Assembly (NCBI GenBank): GCA_018894105.1
Contig: CM032117.1
Coordinates: forward strand, 399,501-463,500
Direction of reading: 5' to 3'
From: Jacaranda mimosifolia
Lineage: Eukaryota > Streptophyta > Magnoliopsida > Lamiales > Bignoniaceae
DNA length: 64,000 nucleotides
Both the position numbers and the translations under genes were made by a program. Each line of letters starts with the position of its first letter. The first letter of the stretch is position 1. Below are positions 11,451-23,382 of the stretch, in pieces. Below the pieces are notes generated by a model, which did not search any database, was not told where the DNA came from, and worked only from the letters and a program-made list of their open reading frames with translations.

Positions 11451-12141
11451 AGCTTTTTTGACAGAATTAAAATATATATTGCTAATATATAATCTTTCAC
11501 TTTTGGATTGCAATTGATGTGGTAGAAAAGGTTCCATGGTCTTGGGATATATATAGAGATTTGCTGGTATGATTAATTAACTGGCATGATTAAACTAATT
11601 AAACTGGTGGGCATTTAGACATGTATTTGCTGTGAGACGGACGGACAAATCACGTTGAAGTTGGTGTACAGTGTTGAAGCTGCCATGTGCCATTGAATGA
11701 GATTGAACTATTAGATCAATATCAAATCTAATTTTCCATCACATATACAGCCTTATATTACGACACATTAATGCTTGAAAAGTGTATACACCAAAGTTTA
11801 GGTCATCAATAGTAATGTATACCTGATTTCGTAACTAATGAATCGTTATTCAAAATTTCAGTTCGTGATCAACCAAATATATTGTTAGTTCAATTCAGGG
11901 CAGGACAAGAAATTTGCCATCAGCTGATCATCATCTTTATGTTGCCACCTATTATTCCGTTACTAATAACCATCACATCATAAAATTATTGCATCGACAT
12001 AAACTTGGTTAAATAAACATATAATCCAATAAATTAAATTAATGAGAACAAAAATCAAACAAAGAGTATTAAAAGAATTGATATAATTGAATGAGATCAA
12101 AAACCTAGATATAATAATTAAAATTGTGGAAATTCTTGTCA
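11451..12141. other. Upstream DNA of the nsLTP pseudogene
   Basis: No gene is seen. A weak TATA-like TATATATA lies at 11548-11556 relative to the minus-strand pseudogene. The remainder is AT-rich without recognised repeats. Confidence 0.5.
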
Positions 12142-12874
12142 TGCCTATTGATGAGGGTTCGATCAGTTGAAGGATGAATCAAAGGGAATTTTGGATGAGG
12201 TTTGACCTGTATGGTAGACTTTCGGTTGTGAGTGGGTTGAGTCCTGCAATCACTTAGCAAACGTCAAGCTAGCCGAGGGGCCCTCGACTAAGGCACTCCA
12301 ACACCCAAGTCAATATAGGTCGACCAGATAATGAGAGCGACAGGGTGAGGGTTTCTTGTATATATGAGAGCATACCTTTAAAATGCTGGAATGTGGGTAT
12401 TTATAGCCTTCTCTACTTTGGGATTTGCCTGTGATGCCCTTAAGGTGTAGAGAGGGCATTTGTCCTTGCATAAGGGGCAATTAGTCATCTCCCCTCCCTA
12501 TGCTATTTCAAGTGGCTATCTTCCCAGGTTCTAGGGCAGGGTAGTACACTGTTGAAGTATCTGTTGCGTCAGGTGGTAATGGGATGGCATGCGCCATTAA
12601 TGGGGAGGCATGCTGTCTATCAGTGCATTTAATGCGGCAGAGGTGGTACTGTACTATTCCGACCTCTCTGGTCAATCAAAAGGTCGACCTGACAATGTTC
12701 TGGGGAACGGATTAGCAGCACAGGTCGACATGTAGACCCACGACTTTAAACGAGTCGTGGGCATGCCGCCGAGCATTGAGGTCAACTCGGGTCGATCGCG
12801 CCCATGGGGCTTGGATGCAAGACTAGGCCTGGCGTTGCGTCTTTGGGCCGAGCTGCTTGGGCCATCCCATATCA
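12142..12874 (-). mobile_element. LTR-like block, possibly a solo LTR (minus orientation)
   Basis: This block differs in composition from its surroundings (mixed GC, few AT runs). On the minus strand it begins TGATATGGGATGG (right edge 12874) and contains a TATA-like CTATAAATACCC near 12396-12406. A leader-like stretch follows, with TCGCTCTCATTATCTG and then GACTTGGGTGTTGGAGTGCC, a layout reminiscent of the U3-R-U5 region of plant Ty3/gypsy LTRs. Possible TG and CA termini lie at the stated borders, but I could not find a matching 5-bp duplication, so the ends are approximate. No gag-pol coding adjoins it. A 67-codon frame at 12672-12875 is taken as chance. Confidence 0.45.
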
Positions 12875-12919
12875 CTTATAAAAATCAATCTAGTTGTTTG
12901 AATTCCTAGTTCCATTACA

Positions 12920-13262
12920 GCCCCCCCCCCTTTTGTTTTCTAGGCCCATTTTCATTTTCTGTTGAAAATTAAAATAGATAGTCATCAACTTCTCCCATAT
13001 TTTCACAGATATTTTCATTCTCAAAATATTCTTCCAAACAAACTCTTACACTCTCTTTCCATTTCAACTCCTAATGACATTTGCATGATTTTTAATACAA
13101 AACACAATATTTTTCAAATATAATTCATTTTCAATCCTACATAATCATTATATTTTAAAAAAAACATCCAGATAGTATTTTATTTTAAAAATATATTTAT
13201 AAATAATTTATATTATTTTTTATCAAAAAATAAAAATACCTTCAGAAAACAAACCCAAATTG
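12920..13262. mobile_element. Weak MITE candidate
   Basis: The left side (CCCCTTTTGTTTTCTAGG) and the complement of the right side (GGGTTTGTTTTCTGAAGG) resemble each other loosely, and the interior resembles the GTTTGGTTTTATTTTC-ended elements of this window. No target duplication is clear and a run of C at the left end obscures the border. Confidence 0.3.
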
Positions 13263-13454
13263 CCCGTATTCTCTTAATTGACTTCGATGGTTGGATATTT
13301 AATTATGAGACGCATACGTTGATACAATTTGCAAGATGGGCCGGTCCTTAAGTCCAATCCATTAAGAAATTTAAAAGTTAGTAGCCTAGGCCCTAGGCCC
13401 TAGCTCCCTTGAATAAAGGCGGATTGGGTAGTCAAGTTTTCAGATGGTTCGGAT

Positions 13455-14134
13455 TAGGGCTGTCAACGGGTCTGATTTGGATTGGATCTGTTATATTCGA
13501 ATTTGAATAACAAAATTAATATCCGAATTCGACCCAAAATTCTATAGAATCTTTGTTAATCAGTATCATATCCGAGTCAAATGGATATTCAAAATCTGAT
13601 TAAAAAATCAGACCCGATTTGTTTTTTTCTTTCTTTTTAAATTTTATAAAAATATTGTATTTATAAAGTAAATATTTGTCATATTTGAATTTTTAACAAC
13701 TTTTTATTATATATGAGCTCAAAGGTTAAATATTTTAATACTAAACTAATTTTTCATATTATATTAATGTATATATGAACTATTATATATTATTATATTT
13801 GATATTTTATCAATATCTCTCTTATTTTTTAAGTTAAAAACTCAAAATTAATAGTATAATATAGACGTTAATATAGATATTAGGTCAATATAATACATAG
13901 ATTTTATTTTAAAATATTTATTAATATTATATATAAGAGTATTAATTTAATAAAAAATATTAAGGTTTGGATTCGGATCTTTAACGAATCGAATTGCTTA
14001 ATTCCATATCCAATCCATTTATTTCGAATTTTGAATATTTATAATCGGATATGATCCATTGAATATTTTAATCGGATAAAAATCCTAAAATTCGGATCGA
14101 ATTCGAATTAAAATACAATCTATTGACAGCCCTA
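13455..14134. mobile_element. Non-autonomous hAT-type transposon, 680 bp
   Basis: Terminal inverted repeats TAGGGCTGTCAA (left) and the same sequence in complement at the right end are flanked by 8-bp sequences GTTCGGAT and GATCGGAC, six of eight matching. Inner arms carry related GGATTGGAT/AATCGGATAT-type motifs in opposite orientation. The centre is AT-rich. There is no transposase frame. Confidence 0.8.
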
Positions 14135-15015
14135 GATCGGACTGAACGCACAATATTGAGCCAAAATATTCAACGTGTTATCTATATATATTAATTATCT
14201 TATCTTGTCTATCGATTGATACCTAACTTGAAGTTTTGTTTGCATATTGAGTATCCAGCCCCTTTTCTTTAAAGTGTTCAAAATTGAACGCCCACGCCCA
14301 CCCTTATGTTTTGCAGTTTAAATTTTTTATTTTATTTTCTATTTCATCTCTTATTTTATTTTGTCTAGCGTTTATCATTAATTTAAATGTTTCCACACAA
14401 TTTCTTAAAAATTGCCAAACAAAATAAAGAAAAGACACGATATGTAAATTATAAACCATAATTATTATTATTATAATGAAGTACAGCCGTCAATTAGAGA
14501 AATCATGGGGCCAATGACAATGCTAAGATACACGTCCAAAGTGTTTATAAGACTGATTAACGTGGCCTGCTGGCTGCTGCCGAGTTCCAGTCTGCAACTC
14601 AATTGACTCTGCCAAAAAAGCAGCGAACGGAATATATTTAGCAAGACGAAACCAAATCAAATCTAGCTAGCGAGTCAAATAAGAATATAATAAAAATTAA
14701 TGATGTCCAAAAATAAATGAAATCCATGCTTAATGAGTCAACTGTCGTATACATGAATTGTTAGCATTATTTCAAAATGGTTTTAATTAATTCTTTTAAT
14801 TACTAGTATTATTATTTATTTAAACATGATTATATATTGGAGCTAAGTTGGAATTAGTTACTTAAAATCTATCTGTTGATGGACAAAATTTCACATCCTG
14901 ATCTGTCTAATTGTAGAATTATAATTTTCACATAGAATTGTTGATTAATGGCTGATTGATTTTTCCTTTTTCCTACCAAAAGCATTTGCAGAAGGATGAG
15001 AGTTGAGAGATTTAG
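14135..15015. other. Intergenic DNA downstream of an nsLTP gene
   Basis: No gene is seen apart from the 3' flank of the nsLTP at 15016-15357. A possible splice acceptor for a terminal mini-exon (CAG before GATGTGA on the minus strand, near 14892-14900) lies in it but has a weak polypyrimidine tract. Confidence 0.45.
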
Positions 15016-15357
15016 TTACCTGTTGCAGTCAGTGCTGTAGCTGACAGCATAACCAATGTTAACATTACACTTGCTTGGCAAGGCGGCAGCATACCGAGGA
15101 TTCACTTTGTAAGCTTTGGCCGCAATCTTCATGCACTGGCAAGCAGTCCTCCGCGCAGCGGCGGTGTTGGCGGCTCTGTAAAGAGACCTAGCGCCGTCGC
15201 AGCAGCTAGAAGGCAAGGCGCCGCCCTGCCTCAGGTAATCTTTGCACGGCAGCAAGCTCTTCACCACCGTTCCGCAGGTTAAGCCGCCCTCTGCATGGGG
15301 AGCGACTACCATCATGCACACCATTATTGCAAAAACAATCATCGCTTGTTTTGCCAT
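15016..15357 (-). CDS. Type-1 non-specific lipid-transfer protein
   Basis: A 113-residue precursor. The first 24 or so residues form a secretion signal (hydrophobic MIVFAIMVCMMVVA, then HAEG). The mature part has the full eight-cysteine pattern C..C..CC..CxC..C..C (LTC, LPC, SSCC, ACQCM, SKC, TDC). It should bind lipids outside the cell, in the wall or cuticle. It is the most diverged intact copy of the array: the CxC loop and the region after it (KAYKVNPRYAAALP) differ, and GYAVSYSTDC replaces the usual [10 protein letters not shown]. The ATG at 15357 is followed directly by the signal peptide and is the only sensible start. The stop is taken unspliced; a donor (AACAG then GTAACT) overlaps it, so a small terminal exon as in the sister genes is possible, but its acceptor is uncertain. 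A TATA box (TATATAA) lies 118 nt upstream. Confidence 0.9.
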   Translation of the reverse strand: MAKQAMIVFAIMVCMMVVAPHAEGGLTCGTVVKSLLPCKDYLRQGGALPSSCCDGARSLYRAANTAAARRTACQCMKIAAKAYKVNPRYAAALPSKCNVNIGYAVSYSTDCNR

Positions 15358-15474
15358 TGGAAATCAATCGATCGGAAATGAAGAATATTCTTGATAAAAT
15401 TTTCTTATGCGTGAAGTGTTTGATAATTGTAGATTAATGGTTTAGCTTAAATTAAGCTGGTTGGGAACAGATCC

Positions 15475-15481
15475 TTATATA
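15475..15481 (-). promoter_or_regulatory. TATA box of the nsLTP gene at 15.0-15.4 kb
   Basis: TATATAA on the minus strand, 118 nt before the ATG at 15357. The spacing matches the sister genes. Confidence 0.65.
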
Positions 15482-15489
15482 GGGAAACT

Positions 15490-16621
15490 ACTTGGGGTGT
15501 GAACAGAAAAAAGAAAATGGGTCGGATTGAGGTAGTAATTACTAGAGTAATTACATAATTATTAGTCATTTTATTGTTTGTGCTGGATCTATAATCTAGA
15601 CTGCAACGTAAAAGTGCTTCATAAGAGAAATTAAGGTTATATTAGTTAGGTGCATGCATGCCTTAGAATACTATTATATATAGCTTGTCGGTGAAGAAGT
15701 CCACTAGTAATTAACTTCTCTATTTACTTTAATTTTGATTAGAATTAAAATGCGCATAAACATATTATGGTACTGAAGGAGTAATTATATCCACGAGCAA
15801 ATTGAGGTGTAAGACTGTAAGCTTTTTTTCAAAATCTTGTTATAATAAGGTTTAGTTTTATTCCTGGTCAAGGTTTGGCACGGCTCCAATCGAGTAGGGT
15901 TCATAGTTGATCCGGTAGGGGTGGCGGAAGGGCGCCATTCGGCAGCTTCCACCCGTCATCTACCTTCCGACCCAATTGTAGTCCGTGCTAGCAACCTAGC
16001 TAGGTGGTTCTAGGCTCGGAAAAATTGCTTCATTTTTGTATTTTGAGATGATGAAAAATGTTGATGTATTGATGGAGAAATCGGAAATTTTTCTATGCTA
16101 GATCTACTCATAATTATTTCACTCAACCTACCAGCTTAATTAACTGTCCTTAATTTAGAGTTTTGGCTTTGCAGGTATTTCCTGAATAAAACATTTGGAT
16201 AATTTGAACTTAATCTCTTCATTTTATCAGAAAACTGAAATTAAAGTTTTACTGTCCCAAGAAGAATCCTAATTTTTAGGTTAAGTGACATTTCGGGCAA
16301 AAAAAAAAAAAATAGGGGAAAGAAATTCATATCTTATTTTCTAAATGTGTGTGTGTGTATATATATATATATTTACAAGATAGGTAGGGTATTGTTTAAC
16401 TTGCGATTCCATTTACACTGTGCAATGATATATCCGTCGTAATTAATCAAAATTATCTTGATTTTGTATGCCCACTTAATTTTTTTTAACTTCCCGTTGT
16501 CACATTTTGACTTTTATGGAGATTATGAGCTTAGCCATTCTTAGTTAATCATCAAATTTAGGTCAAGCGTAACAGGGGGACCTCCAAGGCTCCAACGCTA
16601 CCTTCCTTTCATGAGTGGATC
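15490..16621. other. Intergenic DNA with a GC-richer island of unknown origin
   Basis: No gene is recognised. From about 15861 to 16030 the composition becomes GC-rich (GGTAGGGGTGGCGGAAGGGC and similar) inside AT-rich flanks, without an open frame of note. It may be a fragment of a transposable element. A (GT)n(AT)n run is at 16347-16371. Confidence 0.4.
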
Positions 16622-17827
16622 TAGAGGTGTCAAAACGGGCCGGGCGGACTGGCCCAGCCCAGCCCGGCTAGCAAAAAAAAGGGCCCAACTCGCCTTGTTT
16701 AATTTTTTAATATGGGTTGGGCTGGATCGGCTCGCTTGAAAAACCGTCTCGAGCTAAAATTTTACAACCCGGGATCAGCTCGACCTGCGGACCGTGAAGG
16801 ACCGTGGGCTAGCCCAACTCGCGGGCTAAACGAGCTGGCTCGCGAGCTACGCGGGCTAGCCCGCTTAGCCCGGAATATTTTTTTTATTTAAATTATAAAT
16901 TATATTTTTTAAAAATTTAAGAATTTATAATTTTTAAATTATAAATTACAAATTATTAATTTTAAAAGATTATAAATTTATAATTTATAATTAAGAATGT
17001 ATAATTTAATTTATTACTTTATAAATGTATAAATCAATAATTACGAAATTTTAATTTTTAAATTATAAATTATAAAAAAAATTGAGAAAGGTGAAGACCA
17101 TATTGCCTCAATTTGAAGAAAACGATGAAGAATGGCTTGAAATTGCATCCACCATCGCATCTCAATCCGAGAGCGATTTAGATCACTTGAGTGAATGATC
17201 GGTTTATCATTGGACATGTTTAGATGTTTAGATATTACAAAGTTGTTTTTTTTTTATTTATTTATTATTATGTACTTTCATTTAGAGGTTTGGTCAAATC
17301 TACCTCGATGTAATTACTTTTTCTAAATTAATGACGGGTAGAGGGGTCCATGCTAAACCCCTCAGCATCTTATTTGGTGGTGTTTTTGGAAAAATATAAT
17401 TGATAAAAAAAAATTAATATAAGTATAAATTTCTAAGTTTTTATAAAAAATTAAGTGTTGTAAAATATTAAAAATCACATAAGTATAAATTATTAAGTCT
17501 TTTAAAAAAGAATAAGTATTGAAAAAAACATTAATAATCATATAAATATAAAAACTTCAAAATTTTAAATTCATTTTCAAAAAAAAAAAAACTCGCGGGC
17601 CAACCCGCAAGCCGGCTCGCTAGCCGGACCGCCTAGTTCGGCTCATATATAAACCGGCTCACCTATATAGTGGGTTGGTTTTGAGTCGAGTTGGACTTTT
17701 CAATTTTCAGCGCGTCACGATCCGGACCGTGAACTGCCCGCGAGCCGGCCTGACTCGGCTCGGGACCGCTATTAACCGTCTGTTAAACGAGCCGGGCTGG
17801 CTCGGCCCGGCTCATTTGACACTTCTA
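16622..17827. mobile_element. Non-autonomous hAT-type transposon, 1.2 kb, with exact 8-bp duplication
   Basis: Ends TAGAGGTGTCAAA (left) and complement TAGAAGTGTCAAA (right) are flanked by an exact 8-bp target-site duplication AGTGGATC (16614-16621 and 17828-17835). Both arms are very GC-rich, with many GGCCCGGCTCG/CGAGCCGG-type motifs repeated in both orientations (16635-16875 and 17590-17815). These are presumably subterminal transposase-binding sites. The centre is AT-rich and includes a 35-codon acidic frame near 17090-17199 (FEENDEEWLEIAS, ending in SESDLDHLSE). It may be a remnant of the C-terminal tail of a hAT transposase, suggesting this is a deletion derivative of an autonomous element. 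Confidence 0.88.
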
Positions 17828-17878
17828 AGTGGATCCAAAGTGAGGTTGGCCCGAATCTGATGCATTGAAGTGGTTGAG

Positions 17879-18170
17879 AGTGAATATGGGCCTGATCGTA
17901 ACCTTTTCCATCTGGGCCCTGGGTGGAAATGGCAGAATCCCTTCTGAGAAGGAAAATACTTTTGTATTTGTCTTTGAAAGTTGTGAGGAAATAAGAAACG
18001 TTGGTCATAGATTGACGTATGGGCCTGACCATATACCCTTTCCATCTGGGCCGTGGGTAGAATTGAGCCCGTTGCAGAAGCTCATCTGAAAAGGAAAACA
18101 CGGTGTATCACTCTTGAAAAGTTGTGAAAACGATCAAATGTGGGCCGCGGATTGAAATATGAGCCTGACA
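17879..18170. repeat. Diverged tandem repeat, about 2.2 copies of a 130-140-bp unit
   Basis: Units begin TATGGGCCTGATCG (17885), TATGGGCCTGACCA (18017) and, partially, TATGAGCCTGACAG (18157). Each full unit then has CCTTTCCATCTGGGCC, a GAGAAGGAAAA or GAAAAGGAAAA motif and GAAAGTTGTGA. The copies are clearly related but diverged, with period about 132-140 bp. The array starts about 50 bp beyond the hAT element. Open frames of 74-109 codons across it are judged chance. Confidence 0.75.
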
Positions 18171-21104
18171 GACACTCTTACAATATTTTCACGTAAGTGA
18201 AGATAATATCATAATGCCCATCACGAGTAAGGAAAAAATATTTGATTTATCGGTCTTCATAAGTGAAATAAGGCCCCTTCTTCAACTGACACAGTTTATC
18301 ATTTTTCTCAAGAAAATGAACTGTTTTTTCCTGTTGGTACAAACGTTACTGAAAGGAAAATCGATCCAGAAGTCTCTTTAAAATTTCACACCAGAAGAAA
18401 ACGGTTTCAGCATTAATTAATTAGAAATTTCCAAATTATAATACAGAAGCTAATCATCAGAAATTCAAACCATTTTTCCATGAAATTAAGACGAAATGGA
18501 ATGAGAACCGTTCTGGTTTTTGTTACAGGGACGGATTTATTTTTGCTCTTTTTTCACTTCATACCACTCAAATAGAGGGTATATTTTTATATAAAAGAAG
18601 GTAGGCTGTCGGTGGAGTGATTTTCAGGATAATCTCAATAGATTGCTTCTACTGTGGGAAGATTCTACTCCACACTCGATCAGCCAAACCACTCAAGAAT
18701 ATTTTTAAATTAGTGCATCATAAGCCACTAGTTTCTCACTTTCTTGCGGGGTCGGCGCATGCAGTAATCTGTTACCCCGTGCGCTGCATTTTTGTACTTT
18801 TCATTCATCTAATGCCATTATGCCTAAACCCATCAACTAAAGTTGTAAATAATTTCCTGGAAGTAGTTAATATGTATGTTGATGATCAACCCTAATCAAG
18901 TAGCTTTTTACACTTTAAGGAAATGTGATTAATTTATGAACCCCAGCCGAACCATATAAATATTACATATATGCTGGAATAAAAACATTGAGTTGTACCA
19001 CTACTATATTAATGAAATGAATCTATTTTGTATATATGAGTGTGGAAGAACAATAATCGACACCATCGATCTTCTTAGATTGAAGATATATATGGTATAG
19101 GGGGATATACATAAAGATGATTTTCAATCCTCCAACCCCTAACATTTAACATATATTTTACTTGGAAATATATATATATATATATGGGTTTAATTTGTCG
19201 TTGCTGCTAATAAAATTATTTCTATTTTCAAGGAAAATAGGTGTGTGGTCACATAAATGAGTGGCTCGATGCAATGGGTGTCAACATGTCAGTTTTATTA
19301 TCTTTAACCCAACATTGCACGCGGGATTGGATATAGTGGGTATGGCAACTCGTCTACACTTTCAGACTATGTAAATGGGTCGAATAATTTTTTTAATTAA
19401 CATCCCTTTTGAAAAAATATATTATATATATGTATTAGTGTTTCATATTAGTAAAATAAATAAATAATAACATCAATATACGGTCTTGAACAATTTTTAC
19501 TTTTTAAACTAGTTTTTGGGATGATTCTCGTCCGTTCAATACAAAAAAATTCGAAAAGAATAATTTCTTCCTCAGAAAGTGCCAATATGCAGACGTAAAG
19601 ACAGTAAAATTTAAGACATAAAGAAGAGTTCGATATTTCTTTTGATTGTTTTCATGATTTTAAAGCGTATATAAATTTAGATGAGTTTGTTGAGTAACAG
19701 ACAAGACAATAGATACGGATGATTAATGAATGTAAATTTTTACTTTTTTATTTTGCATGAAAAGTAGTCTTCACTGGAAACTGGATTTCAACGACAGAGC
19801 TCCCATACATTTAATCCGAATCGACGTGTCTAATGTATATGATGCCGGTGGGAGGTGGCCTCCTTGAGTCATAAATGAATTGTCTGGCTGGTTTTCATTT
19901 TTCTCCATTCCATACAGCAATGTCGACAAAATGTAGCAATACTCACATATTTTTTCTTTTATGAATAATAATAATAATAATACACGATCATTTAGATACT
20001 CACATTCAAAATTAACAAAATTACCATTTTAATATGTGTGAAGATTTTAATTAGAAATTTGAATAGCTACATATGGATTCACCGCAATTTACATTTGACT
20101 GTCCAAAATAAATAAATAATAATACTACTAGCAGTTACAAGTTATATGTATATATATATATAATATTTGTTTTTATTTTAATACTAATTTTTAAAGATTA
20201 ATCATGATATAAAAAATTATAAATTTGTAACTATATAATTCACACTCATATATAATAGAGTTCATGACCTGCTCAATATTTTCGATATGACAATTTTATT
20301 GTTTTTATTGAATTGTCCTTATATATTTATTATTAGTTATAAAAAATCATAATTAGTTTAATTATAATAATAAAAAATTTGAAAATTAATTTCATATATA
20401 TTGTCCACATTATAAATGTCAACTTCAATACATTAATACTTTAATTCTTATTATCGGCCAATAACATTTTCTTTTCGATGTAATTGATGATTCAACTGAT
20501 TCGTTGATATATATGATTAATGCCGCCTTTGTTCATTATTGTCACATTGCAAGAAAAAGTATATCACGTGATATTAATTACATGATAATATACAAATTAT
20601 ATTAAGGGTATATTACAAGAAAATTAATTTTAATTTTACTATAATAATATTTGCAAATTTATGCGTTCCAAGAATGCATTGCTTTTCAATTTCGAATGTA
20701 CATATATAATGACAACATTAAAATACTAGATTTTTTATTCACAATTTCCCCATCACTTCTATATATTTTTTTCCTTTCATAATTTTGTGTCATGGAATGT
20801 GGCATTTGAATGGCTAATAAACAAAAGTTAAACCGAACGAAATTCTGATAATTAATAAAACATAAGCATATAAAACTGGAAATTCATGATTTGATTACAA
20901 ATACATAACATAGACGTATTTTACTGACTCGAAAACCAGCACATCAGCTGGGAACAAAAACATAGATTTACCCTCGCGGTAAAGCTACCACTATCATCAG
21001 GTCCCAATGGTACCCTTTTTATTTTTACTCAACACATTATTATAGCAAACACATGTAGAAGTTGCTGAGCCACAACACGCTTTCCTCCTCGTTAATTAAT
21101 TAAT
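18171..21104. other. AT-rich intergenic stretch, no gene seen
   Basis: No coding sequence or bounded mobile element is recognised. It includes (AT)n runs near 19170-19185 and 20147-20161 and (AAT)n near 19966-19981. The right end holds the 3' UTR of the nsLTP gene that ends at 21105. Confidence 0.55.
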
Positions 21105-21575
21105 TCACCTCACCCTGCAAAACACAAAAACACATCACCAATTAATTTCCAATCAGACAAAATTTTAAATATTTATAGGCATTTATAAAAGACATTAAAA
21201 TTCGTGGAAATATATGATATGAACATACTTTGAGCAGTCAGTGGAAGGGCTGATTTTGTAAGGAATGTTAACGCCACATTGCTTAGGAAGTCCGGCTGCC
21301 TTTTGGAGGTTGATACCTGCGTAGGAGCCGGCAAGAGATTTCAGACAGTTGCATACGCTCTGTCTGTCCGGGGTTGTCTTAGCCGCGCCGTAGAGTCCCT
21401 TAACTCCGCCGCAGCACCCGCCCAGTGGACCTCGGTTGGTCACGTAGGGCAGGCATTGTCCCACATATGAAACCACCGAGCCGCAGCTTATTGCCGCTTC
21501 CGCAGGTGGTGCAACTGCCGCCACCAACACGGCGGCTATGAAAGCCAACCACATTGCCTTGATCAGAGCAGCCAT
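21105..21575 (-). CDS. Type-1 non-specific lipid-transfer protein (two exons)
   Basis: Model: exon 1 21229-21575, intron 21115-21228, exon 2 21105-21114, giving 118 residues. The first ATG, in good context (ACAATGG), is at 21575. A signal peptide of about 26 residues ends PPAEA. The mature protein of about 91 residues has all eight cysteines (ISCGSV, GQCLPY, GGCCGG, VCNCLK, QCGVN, TDCSK). The lipid-binding fold is secreted to the cell wall. The donor (AAA then GTATGT) and acceptor (TTGCAG then GGTG) add a terminal KVR and stop, the usual place and phase for the single intron of this family; reading through the donor would add an unlikely hydrophobic tail. GPLGGCC replaces the usual PxxCC and is shared only with the copy at 24.5 kb, so these two look like the most recent duplicates. 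A TATA box lies 118 nt before the ATG. Confidence 0.93.
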
Positions 21576-21692
21576 TGTGATCAATGAACTATTAATTGAC
21601 TGAAAATGAGAGTGCTGATCTCTTTAATTTCTAGGTATATGCGCTAACCTGGAAAGTTTTTTAAGTGTGTGTATAAAGCCAGTGGAAGGGCG

Positions 21693-21700
21693 TTTATATA
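21693..21700 (-). promoter_or_regulatory. TATA box of the nsLTP gene at 21.1-21.6 kb
   Basis: TATATAAA on the minus strand, 118 nt upstream of the ATG. Confidence 0.75.
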
Positions 21701-21756
21701 GACAAGCAAGAAGATCTCGGGCCATTCTACGTATACGATAATTAGTAGACTACACG

Positions 21757-21782
21757 GTTGGTAGCTGGGGTGAATTTAATGC
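21757..21782 (-). promoter_or_regulatory. Upstream motif shared by the nsLTP promoters
   Basis: On the plus strand it reads GTTGGTAGCTGGGGTGAA followed by TTTAATGC. Related sequences occur at similar distance (about 170-205 nt before the ATG) in the copies starting at 24935, 28948 and 32338. It is either a retained cis element or simple residual homology from duplication. Confidence 0.45.
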
Positions 21783-23382
21783 AGCATAATTGTGGGTACA
21801 AATTCATGAACCAAAAGTCCAACTTTGTTGGCAGTGGCACTGATGAGTAAAATTTGTCCATACGATTATTAAGTGGCGTTTTCCACGGTGGGACAAAGGT
21901 TCGTGCTACTGACGTTTAAGGCTTTTTAGGCACCGCTGCTGGATTAATTATTTGTGGGGTATTCTCAAGTAATGTCACAAATCAACACATCGCATGGTTA
22001 TGTTTTTATTTACCGTATAAATGATTTTTTAAATGAAAACATGCGTCTGAGGATAGCTAGCTCTACGTTGTTAGGCAAACAACTACCGACCACAGAAATA
22101 CTATGTTAGGCAGTACAAGAAAAGCAACTATATGTTTAGATTCTATTCGATACTAACCAAGATAATTTTAATGTGATACAGGAAAGGCCTAAAATAATCA
22201 TTTTGTTCATTGAAAACTCCATATATAATACTAGAATGTATTAATAAATATTCACGCTCTTTCTTACGGATCAATTCGATTTCTATTTGCTCTTTTATGA
22301 TATTCAAAATCACAAACTAAAAATACACGACATTATCTTACCGAAAAAATCTTCACCATAAATATTCTATGATTCAGACGGATAAGAGGCATGCATTTTT
22401 AACTTTACTAGTTTATATTAAATCGATCTCAATTTTAATTTTTCTCTTACCTGATAATCCTCTAAATTGTTTATTGTGTTCCAAGTTTAAGGATCTGACA
22501 TTCAATCTATCATTCACGACTAGAAGAATATAAATAGATTGTGCTGAAGTCGGCCCAATTGCCCCTTAATTGCCGAACCCCCGGAGAAAAAGTGAAAAGA
22601 ATAGTGGTGAATATGAAAACTCTGACACAGCAGCTGTGGTCTATGCTTGCTTCTTTTTGACTACTTGCAATTTCTTTTTTCCTCTTTCTCAATGATCTTT
22701 TATTGAAAAAATATGACTGCTTGCTTATTTTTCTTTCCGTTTTTTTACTTTTTGGTTCTTAGGGTCAAATGAACTGTAATATCATATTGGCTTATGGAAA
22801 AGTCTAGATCACATAAGGACAATATTACTGCTAGTTACTACGGCATTAAATGGCAAGGGGAGTAGTTATTTTCTCAAAGAAGGAAACCGAAGTGAGTGGT
22901 GGAAAACAAGTTTGGATGAGACTGGTTTTCCTCGGTGTGTCGCTATGCGTCCCATCTCTTTATGACTTTACTTGACTTTCCTGTATCTGTCACACTCTCT
23001 CCATTATCATTATATTTTCTCAGGAAAAATAGAAAACCATGCTTGTAAATGCTAGGAAAATGTGTTGATCCAATTGGGATCTGAAATTGCCATTAAAAAT
23101 TTGTTTATGGAAGCAGACCTCTTCTTTTGTTTGCTGAGAACAATCCAGAAAAGCTAGTAGGTTTTATCGAGATCAAGAAGATGCGTTTGACTAGTCGGCA
23201 CTGGGCAAGTGTGAACGGGAGTGGGGCTTGAGTGGATTTGATATTTAGGAATGATAATTAAATTGACGAACTCTCTTTTGTTAGATTTCGGATTTATAAT
23301 TTATTTAAAAAATTAAAAGCGATAGAAAACAAGAGACATTTAATATATGTTTAATATCTTGAATTCATGAATTGATTATTTA
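21783..23382. other. Intergenic DNA, no gene seen
   Basis: No coding sequence, RNA or bounded repeat is recognised between the nsLTP promoter and the MITE pair. Confidence 0.55.

Noticed and set aside
10969..11517. 182-codon plus-strand open frame
   Set aside because: It is the antisense shadow of the nsLTP pseudogene; the minus strand carries the recognisable cysteine pattern and splice sites.
17772..18101. Minus-strand frames across the tandem repeat
   Set aside because: They span the hAT border and a tandem repeat and have no family features.
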